Source of the DNA: Puffinus mauretanicus
Lineage: Eukaryota; Chordata; Aves; Procellariiformes; Procellariidae
Direction of reading: 5' to 3'
DNA length: 64,000 nt
NCBI GenBank assembly: GCA_023333565.1
Contig: JAJKFH010001792.1
Location: 680,765-744,764 of the forward strand
Shown piece by piece: positions 24,197 through 37,200 of this stretch (positions within the stretch are counted from its first letter, which is position 1; each line of letters opens with the position of its first letter). A program made the position numbers and the translations under genes. The notes under the pieces are model-generated. The model had not been told where the DNA came from. It did no database searches and worked only from the letters and a program-made list of their open reading frames with translations.

Positions 24197-24916
24197 GTGG
24201 AATGACAGCTGGTTTGGAGGCCTCTGGCAGTAGCTCAGCTTTAGGGCTGTTGTACCTTCTTCAGTACCTGAGCCTGTAAGGGTCTTATTCTTGCTGAACA
24301 CCCTCTGAGACTGAGTTTTCCCTCAGTAAGGTCAGAATTTAGACCCATGCAATCTCGTCCTTTCTTCTGTTGTTATTCTTCCTGTTGTTATTCTTGTCAG
24401 AATTGCTTGCATTTGTGGCTAAGGATTGGGTTCATGTCTCTTAACTTTAAATGATTAGAAGTTAAGCTTGCCAAAGGGAAAGATAATTAGTCTTTTCTGC
24501 CTTTATATTCAGTTAAGGAAAATATGTACCTCTGGAGGTCAATAAGGTCCACAGACACTATAGGGACCAGAGCACACACCCTGCCCTGGAGGTCTGGCAG
24601 CTGGGACTTGGGCCAGGTTGGAGATGGCACAGGTGAGGGCCGTCCACCTTCCTTTGATGACTTTAGTACTACAAGTCTGCACTGTGGGGTCAGCCAGGGT
24701 TGATCCCTCTGCCCTGGCTCCATTCCCGGCTCTGCCTAAAGCTTCCATACCTTGGACAAATTGCTGAGGCCTAGATCCAGAAAATTACTTTCCTGAAGCG
24801 GAGGGGACTAGGACCCCAAACTGCTCTCCTTCAACCCCTTACTCCAGATATCAACATCACCAAATGTAAGCAGTTCCCGCACACCCAATAGTCCCTTTGT
24901 CTTCTCTGGTTGCCAG

Positions 24917-25089
24917 ACGTTTTGGATCCATCAAGCATCACAAAACAGAAACCCCTCTCTGATGATCCAGATGACTTTCTCTGGGCACACCTCGACGGGG
25001 ACTCCAAGGAGAAATCAGAAATAGCCCCTGCTGCAGCTGGCCCCAGGGGCAGAGAAAAGGCCCTCACACCGTTTAGCCTACCAGTATGA
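24917..25089 (+). CDS. Candidate terminal exon of an unknown gene
   Basis: A pyrimidine-rich tract ending TTGCCAG (to 24916) looks like a splice acceptor. Entering in phase, 56 codons run from GTT at 24919 to a TGA stop at 25087-25089. The peptide begins VLDPSSITKQ, contains the acidic stretch DDPDDFLWAHLDGD and ends TPFSLPV. A canonical AATAAA lies about 50 bases past the stop (25140-25145). The stretch is GC-richer than its surroundings. The antisense frame is also open, as often happens over real exons, but that proves little. I cannot name the protein, see no upstream exon, and there is no poly(A) run that would mark a processed pseudogene. It may be a chance arrangement. Confidence 0.3.
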
Positions 25090-25139
25090 ATGTCGCCTTT
25101 AGCCTTTGCTGTGTTGTCATCCTTAATATAATCATAACA

Positions 25140-25145
25140 AATAAA
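25140..25145 (+). promoter_or_regulatory. AATAAA polyadenylation signal (candidate)
   Basis: Canonical hexamer about 50 bases after the stop codon of the candidate exon. It is meaningful only if that exon is real, since the hexamer is common in A/T-rich DNA. Confidence 0.3.
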
Positions 25146-25465
25146 AATATGGCACACATCCCATCCACAGGATTGAAGCTATTGGGAGGTAAGATAATTG
25201 GTATTTCCAGAGAGCAGAAAGCCAGGCTGGATGGTTCTGTTAAGATTATACCATGGTAATGTTGCTATCATTCATAGTACTGAGATCCAGTAATATCAGC
25301 CTGAACAAACTCAATCTGTGAAAATAAGTTTAAAAACTCTCCATGGACATATTTCACTGAATAGTTGTTCTCTGTATTGATGAGAAGAAATATTTATTTG
25401 GGTGAAAATATAGATCCAATTCCTTTCAGTAAATTAGTAACAGACAATGCAGAATCAAAAGGATA

Positions 25466-25580
25466 TCTTTTTTCTTTTTTTTTTTTTTTTGTTTTATTTG
25501 TAGCAAGCCTTCAGCAATTTGTAATTAGATCTTTCATGCTGGGAGAAAAAAAGAGAAAGAGAGGGAGAGAGAAACCCATA
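25466..25580. repeat. Poly(T) run and purine-rich tract
   Basis: A long T-run near 25470-25490 is followed 50 bases later by a GA-rich tract (about 25539-25575). These are low-complexity sequences. Confidence 0.6.
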
Positions 25581-25834
25581 TTTCTGCAAAATCATTAGCA
25601 CTTTTGGCAGCAGAAGACTGGATCCTCAGCTGGTGTAAATTGGGGATAGCTGTACCGAAGACAATAGGGCGATGCTGATTGACACCATGGATATCATTCC
25701 CACTGCCTGCAGGAGCCAAGTCTGAAGCAGCAACAAAGTGTGATGAGCCTATATTAGATCAGACATTAGCATGGTTGAGGAGAAGATGTGGATAAAAAAA
25801 GAGATGTAAAAGGGAGAGCAAAGCAGGGTGCAAA

Positions 25835-26786
25835 TGTGTGGGGTCCTTGAGAAATCAGGCCTGTGGAAAGGCAGGAGGAATGGCAGAGGATATGTGTGGT
25901 GGTGCATTCCCCACTCCCTTCCTGGGCTGCTCCATGATCTCAGAAACTCCCGTTAAACCTTGGCCTTGGTGTAATGAGTCAGGCGGTGAAGTGTCCCTTT
26001 ACCGTATCAGGAGCTCTTGCATAGCTGAGGTTGGGGAATGTACCAATTGTACCAGAAACTTCTGCTGCTTGGCCCAAGTGGAGGACAACAGTGGGGATAA
26101 TTATCATCCCCTGATACCCTTATCTGAGTCGTAGCTCAAGTGCAACAATAGAAACCTTGAGAGTTTTGACAGATGACTAAAGTCAATCATCTTGTGACCC
26201 TATAAACAGCGGACCCAAATGAGACCCTTTGAGCTCTCCTGGACCGCAGTGGGCTGTGCCCAGCATCTCCCCCTGAGTTTGCAGACTCTTGAGTTTGCAA
26301 TATTTGGAGGACCGTCGCTGACTGGCACGGAACCTGGGCTGCAACACTCCTCGAGGCTCAACCCTTTGCCCACTGAGAAACGCCAAGACATTTTACGTAT
26401 TTCACTGAATTCGAGGGGGATTTTTAACAGGTATATCTTTGTATATTTATCTATCTTTGTATCTCTGTGTGTGTGTGAGTGAATTGGTGGAAGTACCTGC
26501 TAGCAAATATAGTCTGCTGAAATTTCATGATCTATTTTAAAATCGGGAATGAACCTTAAACTACTGGGACTAGGGGTAGATCCAGACGGGTCTACTCTGA
26601 ACTCCGTGACTCAACAGGAGGGTCTCCTTACCCTTTTGGTATTAGACATAAACCATTGTCTAAGTCTGAGACTAAGATTGGATCCAGCCGAGTCTTCTCT
26701 GAACCTCGTGATTCAACAGGAGAGTCTCCCTTAACCTTTTCATCCTCATCCTCTGTATAAATCATTCCAACTCAATTCTAACACAA
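25835..26786 (+). mobile_element. Unclassified LTR-like block
   Basis: The block has LTR-like layout: a start like TGTGTGGGGTCCTTGAGAAA, a GC-richer U3-like part, a TATA box (CCCTATAAACAGC, TATAAA at 26201-26206), then a leader-like segment and an end near TTCTAACACA. It ends exactly where an LTR of the main type begins. I found no duplicated flanks. It resembles avian class I-type LTRs in general appearance only, so both edges and class are tentative. It contains a 73-bp imperfect direct repeat (26566-26638 and 26668-26740). Confidence 0.4.
26566..26740 (+). repeat. Two-copy imperfect direct repeat, 102-bp period
   Basis: The 73-bp copies at 26566-26638 and 26668-26740 share GGATCCAGCCGAGTCTTCTCTGAA-type sequence, GTGACTCAACAGGAG/GTGATTCAACAGGAG and GTCTCC near the end. 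The two are clearly homologous but diverged. Confidence 0.75.
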
Positions 26787-27107
26787 TACCCTGGTTTTGG
26801 CTGGGATAGAGTTAATTTTCTTGCTAATAGCTGGTATAGTGTTGTGTTTTGGATTTAGTACGAGAACAATGTTGATAACACACTGATGTTTTAGTTGTTG
26901 CTAAGTAGTGTTTATGCTAGTCAAGGACTTTTCGGCTTCCCATGCTCTTTTCCTTTGTGTGTTTCATCCGTGTAGTAAGTGATAAGAGTGAACCTTGCCA
27001 TCGAATTCTGTTAACTTGCGCTTTTATAAATTTCTATTAAAATCACTTTCTGCTAATAACTTCTACAGTGATTCTTTGAGCGGCCTCTAAACCACTCATT
27101 CACGACA
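26787..27107 (+). repeat. Divergent short LTR, plus orientation
   Basis: The first half, from about 26791, is CTGGTTTTGGCTGGGATAGA then GTGTTGTGTTTTGGATTTAG and GTTGATAACACACTGATG, clearly homologous to the U3 start of the main family. After about 26950 the sequence departs, and the element ends with ATTAAAATCACTTTCTGCT and CACGACA. It is about 320 bp against 507-519 bp for intact members. The start reads TACCCTGG instead of TGTCCTGG, and no target duplication is evident. Confidence 0.7.
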
Positions 27108-30100
27108 ACATGGAATGAAGGACTGTGGAGTCTGATGGTCACAAAAGGCTGGCACAGATCTAAATGAAGGGACAGGAGAGTCAGCAGGGTATTGAAAGGG
27201 AAAATCTCAGTGAGCGAACTGCTCAGAACTTAATAACGAGGGTTTGGTAGAGGAATGGGGACAGGTAATAATCTATTACTGGATAGATTAGTCAATGGAA
27301 TAAGCTACCAAAAGATTTGGCTAAATGACCCCTCTTATATATCTTGCACCAATATAGTCCCTTCTGGCAGTTCTGGTTTGTACCCAAACGGAGTCAAGTC
27401 TAACAGTTCCTATGAACATCCCAAGTGTTACAGAGAAGGAATACAACTCTTTAGATGTTGAATTCTTTGGTGAAAGGATAGTCTTTTACTATGTTGCATC
27501 TGGAGAATGTCTGGTGTATATATATCTACATAATAGTATGTGAAGCAGGGCCACTGGACTGGCCTGTGCAGTGGAACTCAATGAAGTTGAATGAATGAAT
27601 CATGTCCTGGGCCTGTTTAAGTTCTCTGCATATTATTTTAACACTATTTATCAATGATAAAGGTTCATCCACAGCCAGGTGTTGATAAAATGCTCCAGTT
27701 TCTGTACAACAGAATCGTGCCTGGTTATTTTTGTTCCTTGAGGCAGGATGACCCACTTGGTACCATTCCCAGGAAAGTTTGTTTAAAATTGTCTCACATC
27801 TCTGACCCTGTGCTTTTCTCCACACTGTCATAGGACTTCAGTAGCACAAGTGCTTTTCTTTCAAGGAAGGGCTCTACCCCCTGCAGTAAATTGCAGGATC
27901 CCAAGATTGTTAAAGCTTGTCCTCCACTAGTTGATTTGGTAGTGTTTTACTTGGATCTTGTAAAAGATAATCCTTCATCCTAGTTAGTCATCTGGATTTT
28001 CTTCCATGGTCTGTGGAGGTAGATACCTCCAGAGGGTGCTTCATCCTTCTGTTGATGTTCCTGTTATTCAGTGTGTCTCAATCTCATCTATATTTACCTT
28101 CCAGCTAAAATCCTTACTTTTCAGGGGGGAAAGGGAAAATTTTTTTGTGAAAAAAAAACTTTAAGCGTCACACATACATTTATGTTCCAGCCTACACAAG
28201 CCTGTCTTGGGATACCAGGTTCCCACTTTGAACTCTTCCCATTTACAAGCTATAATCTGTGTTCTCTGAACATACTCCTGAATTTGCTTCAAGCAAACTA
28301 TTTCTGCATATCAAACTGTCAGTCCGTCTGTCCATCTGGCTTGCTAATCTTCTTCCCAGCTTATTTTTTTGGGTTCCTTTTGCTGTTGTATCTGTGTGTC
28401 TTCCTCAGGGAAAAAATTCTGCCTGCAGGTTAAATTGCCTGGAATACTTGGGTGAACAACAACAGGTCTGAGGACAAATGGAAGAGGGTTTGCTTAAAAA
28501 TATCAAGTGAATGTCTGTGGGAAAATGCTGCTGTTGTGACCATCTGTGTATTGACATATGTTCGCTATAGAGGGCTGAATCTGACATTCAGTGCTTCAAT
28601 GGGAATCTTGAGTGCCCAAAGAATGAAGGGCTTAGCCCTCTATGCCTTGCTCAGGTCTGGATAAGCCTCATTACTGAATTATACATGATGACCTAAACTG
28701 GTGCACAGGTGGGACAGAAACTCCAAAGGACGTCAAGTGAGTTCTGTTTGGAACAATCAGTGATTCCTTTAAAAAAATAAGAGGAAAAAACCCAACCAGA
28801 CCAATCAATGAACCAAGGAAAAGGGTGATTATCCCACAATACCAGTAATAAAAATCTTGACAATACAAATCGGAAGGGTGAAAAGTCTCATTTTGTCCAT
28901 GAAAGCAGATTACAGCTTACTTCAGAACATTACAAAGCACTGAAATTTAGAGTCAACACTTTCTTTTGATTGAGCAACCACTTTAAATCAACTTGGCATG
29001 TAATTCTAGCAGAATTTATGGTTTTGAAAGGGGGAGGAAGGCTAAGGTTTTTGCTTTAATGAGTCTGGGGATAGTCATGGACTGCTTTGAAAGACTGCAC
29101 ATCACCATTTAAACAAAAAGAGTTACTTATTTTTTCTTCATCTAATTACTCTTTTATGCTGTACTGTGGCACAAAAATTTCCAAGTTATTGTGCCAGAAT
29201 TAACATCTTTCTCACAGCCAAATTTTGCCTTAACAGTTATAACAAAGAGAAGTGGGCTTCCTGGAGGCCAAGGCCAGCCTGAAAAGACTGTCTTGGACGC
29301 AAGAAGCAGCAAGAATGGTGTCTTTCATGGTAATGTGTGCCTTTACCTGCCTGAGAATGGAATTACAATAAGTAGAACTACATATTGAAACTATACATTA
29401 ATGAACCAGATAGTCAGTAATATATATTAAGCATTTAATCTGCTTCCTTGAAAGATGTTTGCACTGGATGCCAGAGCATGGACAACTCCTTCATCCCACA
29501 TGCGTTATGCAGTTCATGTAGAGGTATGTAACACTTCCAATCTGGGGGGTATTGACGCTCCACTAGCACTAACATAATAGGTTACTTCAGGTGCAAGGCA
29601 ATGCTGAAACAGCTCTCAGAGCAGGCATGTGAGAAAAAAAATACTTATAGGAGGAAGTCATGAAAACAACCATCTTCGTTACCCCACTTCAGCTGAAGAT
29701 ATGTAAGGACACCTTAACAACCTTTAGCATGCAATTTCCATGGGTTAATAGCAAGCACCTTAATCTGCATTGCTAGTTTTGCTCTTCCTCATCTAATTTC
29801 TTTCTTCTGCGATTGTAAGGGCCAGGGGGTGGGTTATTTTTCATTGCAAAGAGCCATATTTAGACCACCCTTCATTTTCTCCTTCCTACACACGTTTAAT
29901 TTAGGCATCATATCACATAGCAGAGCACCAAAGTTTAGTTCCCTTCATGTTCTTCCTACCAGACAGTTCTGGGTGCAGCCTGAAGGTCCCCATGTCACCA
30001 TTCCAGTTGAGACACAACTGAGTTTAAAAGCTTTCATGAACTGATATTTCAACAAAAAAAGAAAATGTCATTAAAGAGAGAAGAAAGAGGTTTTGAGTTT

Positions 30101-33100
30101 TTTTTAAACACCAATATCTATTTTTAAGCGTCCGTGTTGAAATGGTGATAGAGGTATTCCTAATGATAGTTTTTAGTTTAAATAAATGAAAACATTTTTC
30201 TGGTTATGGCTTTTAGTAAACACCACTGTCTACCAAAGCATTTCTTTAAATATTTTGGGGAGAAAATTATTAATGGGAAGGAGGTGCAAAGACAGGGAGG
30301 GGGGAAGGAAGTCCTTTTTTAAAAAGTCAAAGAAAAATAAAAAACTCTCTTTCACATTCCAGCTAGAGGCTTTCCAGAGAAGCTTGAATTTTTCAGGATT
30401 GTTCCACCTGCTCTAATGATCTGCTTGACTCAGCCAGCTCCAGGATTTCTGACTGGACTCATGTGCTTATTTTCAATCTTAAATTTCTCCACTGGGGTCC
30501 TTCCTAGGGAATTCAGTTAAGAGTGTAGGAGGTAATTCACACAGGGATCACAAATGGGCTATGTAAAGGAAGCCATCTGAGTTTTAAAATGCCTCTCTTG
30601 AGTCATGGTGTCTTCCATAAGTAAGGAGAGAGGGCATTGCCTTTCCCCACTTTTTTCATCTGGAAGTTTGGAAGTCATGCATTTTGGAAATAATAAGGAA
30701 GGTTTGGAGGTTACTGGGATATTTATTTGGCTGTTGCTTCACTGTGATCCTTGGCACCAGATCAGAGACATTTGGTGTCTAGAAGTGTAGGGAAGTTTCA
30801 AAAAGACTTGAATTTTCAGCCACATGTTTCAGCATCCAACAACCTTTGGAAATTCACACTAGGGCATGTTCCGAGAAAAAAAGATCATCTAAACCCCACT
30901 GATTTCAATACGTGTTGAATTAATTCCTTTGTAGACTTTCTCACATCCCTGTCCTGGGCCGGGGGACTTCTCTATTTCTAATTTATTGAGTGAGCACAGA
31001 AACATGGAGAATCTAATGGCAAGAATATGCTTTTGAAAACTTGACAATAAGTTGTCTTAAAGGGAATTATGGGAAGATAAACCTGTTTGGAAAGGGGGAT
31101 GGTGGACACATATTCTTAATTGTCATATCTGATGCTTCTGAAAATGTTAAGTCCGGTCTATTCTTTGGGCACCACTTTTTTCACTGACATTACAATTTTT
31201 TCCCCAAATTTGCATTAAAAAAGAGAAAGAACAACTGGTTTAGCTGGTCTAGGCAATTTACTGTGCCAGAAGCTAATGAGACATGAATAAGGCCAGAAAT
31301 GCACATATTTTCACTGCTTTAAACTTTCCATCTTTTAGCTCCTTCTGATTTTTCCTCAGATATCAGCACAACTTCACTGTGCTGTCAAAGTCTATGTATG
31401 ATCACATGGCTAAAACCCAGGAAAAATCCCTCATTTCATCCCTCTCTTTTTATTCCAATCTAAATGGATGGCTCTGGCTGAGAAAAAGGATCTGCTGTTT
31501 TCATGGTATTAATAAAACCTTTTCTTTGCTCCATCCCCACATACGGCATACTGAGTGATGGCATACTAAGGAAAAAAACAAACAAATAAAATCCAAACCC
31601 ACAAAATTCCTTAGGGCTGGTAAATATTCTAGCAGGGTTTTTTGGGTTTTTTGTTGTTTTTTTTTTTTTTTTGTAGAGGACATTGAAAAATTACGAATCT
31701 GAACAAGCAAAGAGAATTTTCCAGCATAAGGAAAACAGTTTTACTGCCTGCTCAAACCAAACTAAATGCAGGCTGCTCGGCTCTGCCCACCTCCAGTCAC
31801 TCTATCTTTCCTGGTCACCAGACCATGGATTTATCCCAACAAACAAGAAAACTGTATTCTAACAGGTAATGTCCCTGCTCTGACTCACTGCAGAAGAATG
31901 CAAACATTAGGGAGGGAAAGGAAAAGGTGGTCAGAAAAGACAGGGAAAAAGCAGGAACCCTTTTGGGGCAGCTCACATCTTGACAAGTTTATACCATTTG
32001 TGAAATCAAGACCTATGAGCTGTTTCAAAAAGAAAACCAATTCCACCCAAAGTAGCTAAACTTCCATCCTTGTGGAAAAATTCTAATAGCATTTTCATTA
32101 AAAAATATCTGTATAAATGAGAGATTTCCAAAGGAAAATGTACTTGCTTTTTGGAGCAGCAGCCTTACTCATTTTTTTCCCATGGAAAAGACAGTCTGCA
32201 TTTAGCATTTCAAATATAAGTGCATGAAACAACCTCACACATTTCAATACACACACTCATGCAAAACTCTTACAAGCCGCCCATGGATGTGCATCCATTA
32301 ATTTTATTATTTTTTTACTTAAACTTATCTATAAACTACATAAGACTCAAAGCCATTTTAGGACCAAAATAATGAAGATGAATCTCTTCCTCACCACCCC
32401 AAACAAATCCAGAGAGTAATTCTAATGTCTCCTTAGTACATACTGTGAGTAAGACTTGTAATCTTCTCCTCTTCTTCCAGTCAGATAAAATTGTACCTCA
32501 CTCCTTTGTAATATTGCTGTGGTTTTGTGGTATAATTAATACTCTGAGGAAACACACACTGTGAGAATCTCTTCTAGAAACTGACCTGGCAGATGACCTC
32601 CATGTAAGATATGGAGTAAAACAATATCCACTTAGCTGATAACTAAAGCTGATAGAATAAGTAACTCTGACATAATATTGCTCATGATCAGCAGCAAAGG
32701 CTCCAGATCGGGCAAATAGGTAGGTGGGTTGTTTAGACCCTTGGTCCTGCCACTGATGCATCTTCGAATCCTCCTGAGCACCATGGCAGACCATCACTGT
32801 GCATCACTGAGAAGCCACATAGGGGACTAGCTGACCCCCACGGTGCAGTCCAAGATGCTCACACCATGGCTTAGTTCAATAGCCACTGTGGGATCCAACT
32901 GCTCATAGGCTAGTAAAAATGCAGAGCTGGCAGGAGCCCTGAGAAATAGTGTAGCCTGCTCCCCTTCCCTGGGAAGTGGGGAGGGTTTTTCTGCACTGTG
33001 AACATTTTTGCTTTTGGCCACAAGAGCTGCTATCAGCAGGAGGCAGTGTTTTCTTAAAAAAGAAATTAAAACCTGAGTCTTCATTATGGTTCTTGTAGTG

Positions 33101-33705
33101 ATGGGGTAAACTCAAACCAGAACTCTTCCTTACCCTAATGGTACACATAGATGCAATCCTATGATTGCATTCATATATCATATATTGCATTCAATATCAC
33201 ATACTATGATAATGTAAATGATGTGTATTAAAGTGGATTAAAATAAATACTCAGAGTGTGCAGAGGCCCCACAGAATCATAACCTGATAATACTGATTAA
33301 TTGTCTGGAATTGATTAAACACAGATTGAACTGCTAGCCGTAGCACACTTGCACTGGCTCTTTTCTCTTTAAAAGCACTAATCTTGAAGAAAGCTGCCTA
33401 CATCCTAGATATTATATCCAGGAATTTTGTCTTTGATTTCACTGGAATTAGTACATAAGGAAAGGGGAAGGTACAAGCGAAGTCTTTGTATGATCCCACC
33501 CATATTATTAGGATCAGGCTTGAGTTCTCACCTCCCCATGTCAGATGGTTGAACCCCACCCTGGTATGACTGCCAGCTCATTCCCATGTGTCCTATTCAA
33601 TATCCCCCAGACTCACTAGAAATTTTATGGGGAAGACCAAATTTGTGCTAAATGTCAGGTCATCATCTTTTTATTGAAAATGTAAACCAACCAACCAACA
33701 ACTTT
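27108..33705. other. Gene-free stretch
   Basis: No gene or repeat with clear ends is recognised. Low-complexity runs occur near 31637-31673 (T-rich). Open frames, such as those at 28071-28433 and 31766-32059, have no recognisable domain. Confidence 0.5.
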
Positions 33706-33948
33706 TCACTCAGAGCAAGCCTGGGCAACCAAAATGATGTCATGCAACCGTTGAAGGAGCGGTGGCAGCTCTCTAAGCTTCTGCATTGCCTGTGAAGCAT
33801 CGCTGGGATCTCTGGTAGCACGAAGTAACCGTGGTTTACGGAGCTGGTAGGAGTTTTCGTTGTAACAACATTGCCACCTAGTGCTCCAGTGGTACAGTTC
33901 AGACAGGGCCTGGGAGATTATGTGTTTTAGCAGCCAAAACAAGTACAA
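33706..33948 (-). other. Unexplained open frame of coding-like composition
   Basis: An 80-codon minus-strand frame ends in a Leu-rich stretch (LRELPPLLQRLHDIILV) before its stop. It includes several CpGs and stands out from A/T-rich neighbours. I recognise no family, and the hydrophobic start may be outside any real exon. It could be an old pseudogene, an exon or a conserved non-coding block. Confidence 0.15.
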
Positions 33949-34240
33949 AACAAGTTTGTTTGACAGGTTTTTAATATTTTAGAGGAGTGGACGGGCCACA
34001 AGAAATGCAGCGGTTGTTTTGGGTGATCCACCTCTGTCAAAGCGTGCTCCCAAGAGGTGAGGCATTGACGTTGTAGTCACCGCACACATTTAAAAAGAAA
34101 ACAAAAGTGGGATTCATCACATTGAAATCTGTCTGCTCTAAAGCTAGGACTAAAGCCTAAACTGGTCATCTAGACTCCTTCTGTTGTAAATAGAGATAGA
34201 CGGCACCCCCAAGACATAATACATCCCACCTACATGAGAA

Positions 34241-34296
34241 TGTGTTTATTAATAAACATTGTGTTTATTAATAAGCATGTGTTTATTAATATGCAT
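34241..34296. repeat. Three-copy tandem repeat, about 19-bp unit
   Basis: The unit TGTGTTTATTAATAAACAT is repeated at 34241, 34260 and 34278 with small changes. The core TTATTAATAA is self-complementary. A partial copy (ATTAATAAACAT) follows at 34309-34320. Confidence 0.8.
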
Positions 34297-37200
34297 AATA
34301 ACAAACATATTAATAAACATCCTCTCTGTGTTTTTATTCTCTCTGCTCATCATCTAGGGACCCATAAGGACTCAGACTGGATGCCTAACTTACAGGTGGG
34401 TAATTTTGGATGAGGTGAATCCGCGTGTAGGAAAAGCTAGGAAAAGAACCGGGATCTTTCCATCCCTGTATTTTAGCCACATTACCACCTCTCCTGTAGA
34501 ACTAACTTTTAGTGCGAGTGAAGGAACATACCACTTCTGAAATAAATCAAAGCTTGCTTGCTTGCTTTTGCAATGACATGTGAGATGTAGTTTCGCACTA
34601 CCTTTTGAGGAATTTGGGGTTTTGAACATTTTAAATTTGATCCCAGTGACTATGTTATTACAAAGAGAGAAAGGATACCTGCAGGGTAGAGGTAGGATTT
34701 TATTCCCAAAAGAAAACAGCATAAGAATATCTATTCTAGAGAGTCTTGGGGAGAAGGGTCAAACTTTTGCTCACTGTAACTGTGTTGATTTGAGTTTTTG
34801 CCAAGTGAAATAGCTGCCTTTTCTGCATATTTCCAGGTACACTGCAGGACAGAGATTTCTAGCAGGAAAGGTGTAGAGATGGGATTGAAATGGTCTGGTT
34901 GCAGACTGTGTTCTTGCATTGTTCCTACCCACCATGATTTTGGAAGTCACTTAGGTTACCTGTACATTTTCGTATGAGATCTAATTTCAGGCATCGTCAT
35001 GGTAGTTTTCATCTACCCATATGGGCTTAAACCAAAGACACCGTGCTTTAGCATGAGTCATATGAGTCTACCAAAGGCTCTGAGAGTACATAGGTATCCG
35101 GTACTAAAGTCTACGCCACCACATCTTCTTCTTGTCTCATTGGTACTAAGCTGGGGACTACATTTTGGGTACTACCTGTACTACAAAATTTAAGATAAGA
35201 AATTTAAGATTTAAGATAATCACCTTCACTTTGTGTACACTTTCTCACTGATCAGTTATATTAATTGCAACACCAGCATGGATATCTCTCTAGGACTGGC
35301 TGTCTTTACTGCTACCACTTACCCTAATAAAAATACACATAAAACTACATGTTACTTCTTTCTCTGAGGTAAGATGTGTCAGTACACTGATAGCAAACAC
35401 AAGTGCTTAGTACTTTGGGTTGAAATCTCCTGTAAAAGATGTTCCACTGAAACCCCTAGGCAACTTGCATTTGGATGAATCCAAATGCAGCTCCATCTGT
35501 CAATACAAGATTTGAGGATTACTCCATTGGCAGTGTCCAAGTTACAGGGGAACTCTTCAGATACGAGCTGCCTGGCTCAATAACCCATAGAGGCAAAAGT
35601 CCTGATATCTGTGATAGTTTACAGTAATATGCTCAGTATCCTACAGCTGTATCTGGAAATGTAAAGGGTTTAGCAAATCAGCAAATTTTTACTTGTGGGC
35701 CTTCTTGTTCTTGAACTGGAGAAGTATTCCTCTGTGTCCTAGCTGTCATTATATGCTTGACAGATTTTGGAATGGGATGTAACAAGGTGTCCAAAACCAT
35801 CGGAGACAGATTTTGCTCCCATACTAAAATGTACAGTAGTAACTTGGTCTCTTTAGCAAGCATCATTTGCCTTGTAAAACTGGTAAATGGGTGGCTGGGA
35901 GCTCCTGGCTCTACACGTGACTTACTAGATACTTGCAGAAGGGGAAACAGCAGCCTCTGCTCCTGTTAATTGTTTTATAAAGTGTTTTCCCTTCTTTTAA
36001 AAGTAAGAGATGTAATTGCACAGAGACTAACCCCCATAAAATATGACTTCTTTGGAAACACATCTGGTGCACTAAAATTTATTGTTATAGGTATGATACT
36101 CATCTGATATTGGTTGTCTCTGTCATATGGAGGTTATCTTTGTCATTATACCATAATCTCCATTTGTGTGAATAATAATGGACAAAGTTTTGTTTTTCAG
36201 GTGAGCACTTGAAAATCTGTGTTTAAAGTGAAACTGGAGTATTCAGGTACATTGCATGAATTCTTGCCATCAAACAGTACAAAGTAGGCCCTGATCTTGA
36301 CCCATCTTTGACTTTTGGATCTGAGTATCAAGTAAATACAGAGAACAGGTGAAGATATTCAGAGTGGGATTCATCACCGCTAACTGAAGGGGTCTGATTC
36401 TGAGATAGTCACACCCTCTTTAAATGGGGACAAATATGCTCTTGTGGAGCACACATCTGACCTCCTTTAGAAAAGAGCATCCACCTTGGCTGTGCTGATC
36501 TCTCTGAGATGGATTTGGATAGAGTTGAAAAGGTCTAGCTTTTAGATCTAGCTAGGTCTAGATTTAGATAGCTACAACGCGTAAGTGATGGCAATGTAAC
36601 CAGATCAATCCCACACGGAATAGGAACTGCTGTAAATGACTTCCTGCAATGTAAGGTAGGCATGAGCTCATCCAACTAATGTCCCAGTGTCATCCTGTGA
36701 CTGAAAAGCATTTTTTCTGACCTCAGTGTTGTGATTACAACAGGGCTGGGAGAGAATTCTGAAGAAATATTGGTTTATGCTTTTCCTTAGACATTAATTT
36801 TTGGCTCCTACTGGAGACAGGATACTGGTCTGATCCAGCACTGTGCTTTTCTGTTCTTAAATATCAAAATGTTTCATTTGGCACTGCAATGTGCAACATT
36901 TTTTCTTCCCAGTCCTAATCTCCCAAACAAGACTTTTTTAACGCAAAATTTAAAAACAGGAAGGAAAAAAAATCATATAACTTCTTTCTTTCTGATTGAT
37001 TTAAGCTGACTTTTCTTTTGATTTTCTTTTTCAACATTAAATTGAAAAATCTGTTATTTGCAGTCAAAGATTTGCTTTACTTAGTTTAGTCAGTAAATCA
37101 TTTGGACTTGAATTTAAGCAGGTTTGCATAATGACAGTCTGTTGTGCTTCTTAATTTGGGAATTAGGGAGATTGGAGAAACCCTACTGTTTACCAGCTTC

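Larger units (their letters stand above)
16412..24916. other. Gene-free stretch with CR1 ends and a hairpin
   Basis: No gene is recognised. Open frames at 17965-18174, 18974-19294, 22950-23339 and elsewhere show no known domain and no consistent splice context. The stretch contains CR1 pieces at 20547-20620 and 23949-24196, a perfect short hairpin at 18075-18095, and otherwise unique A/T-rich DNA. Confidence 0.5.
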
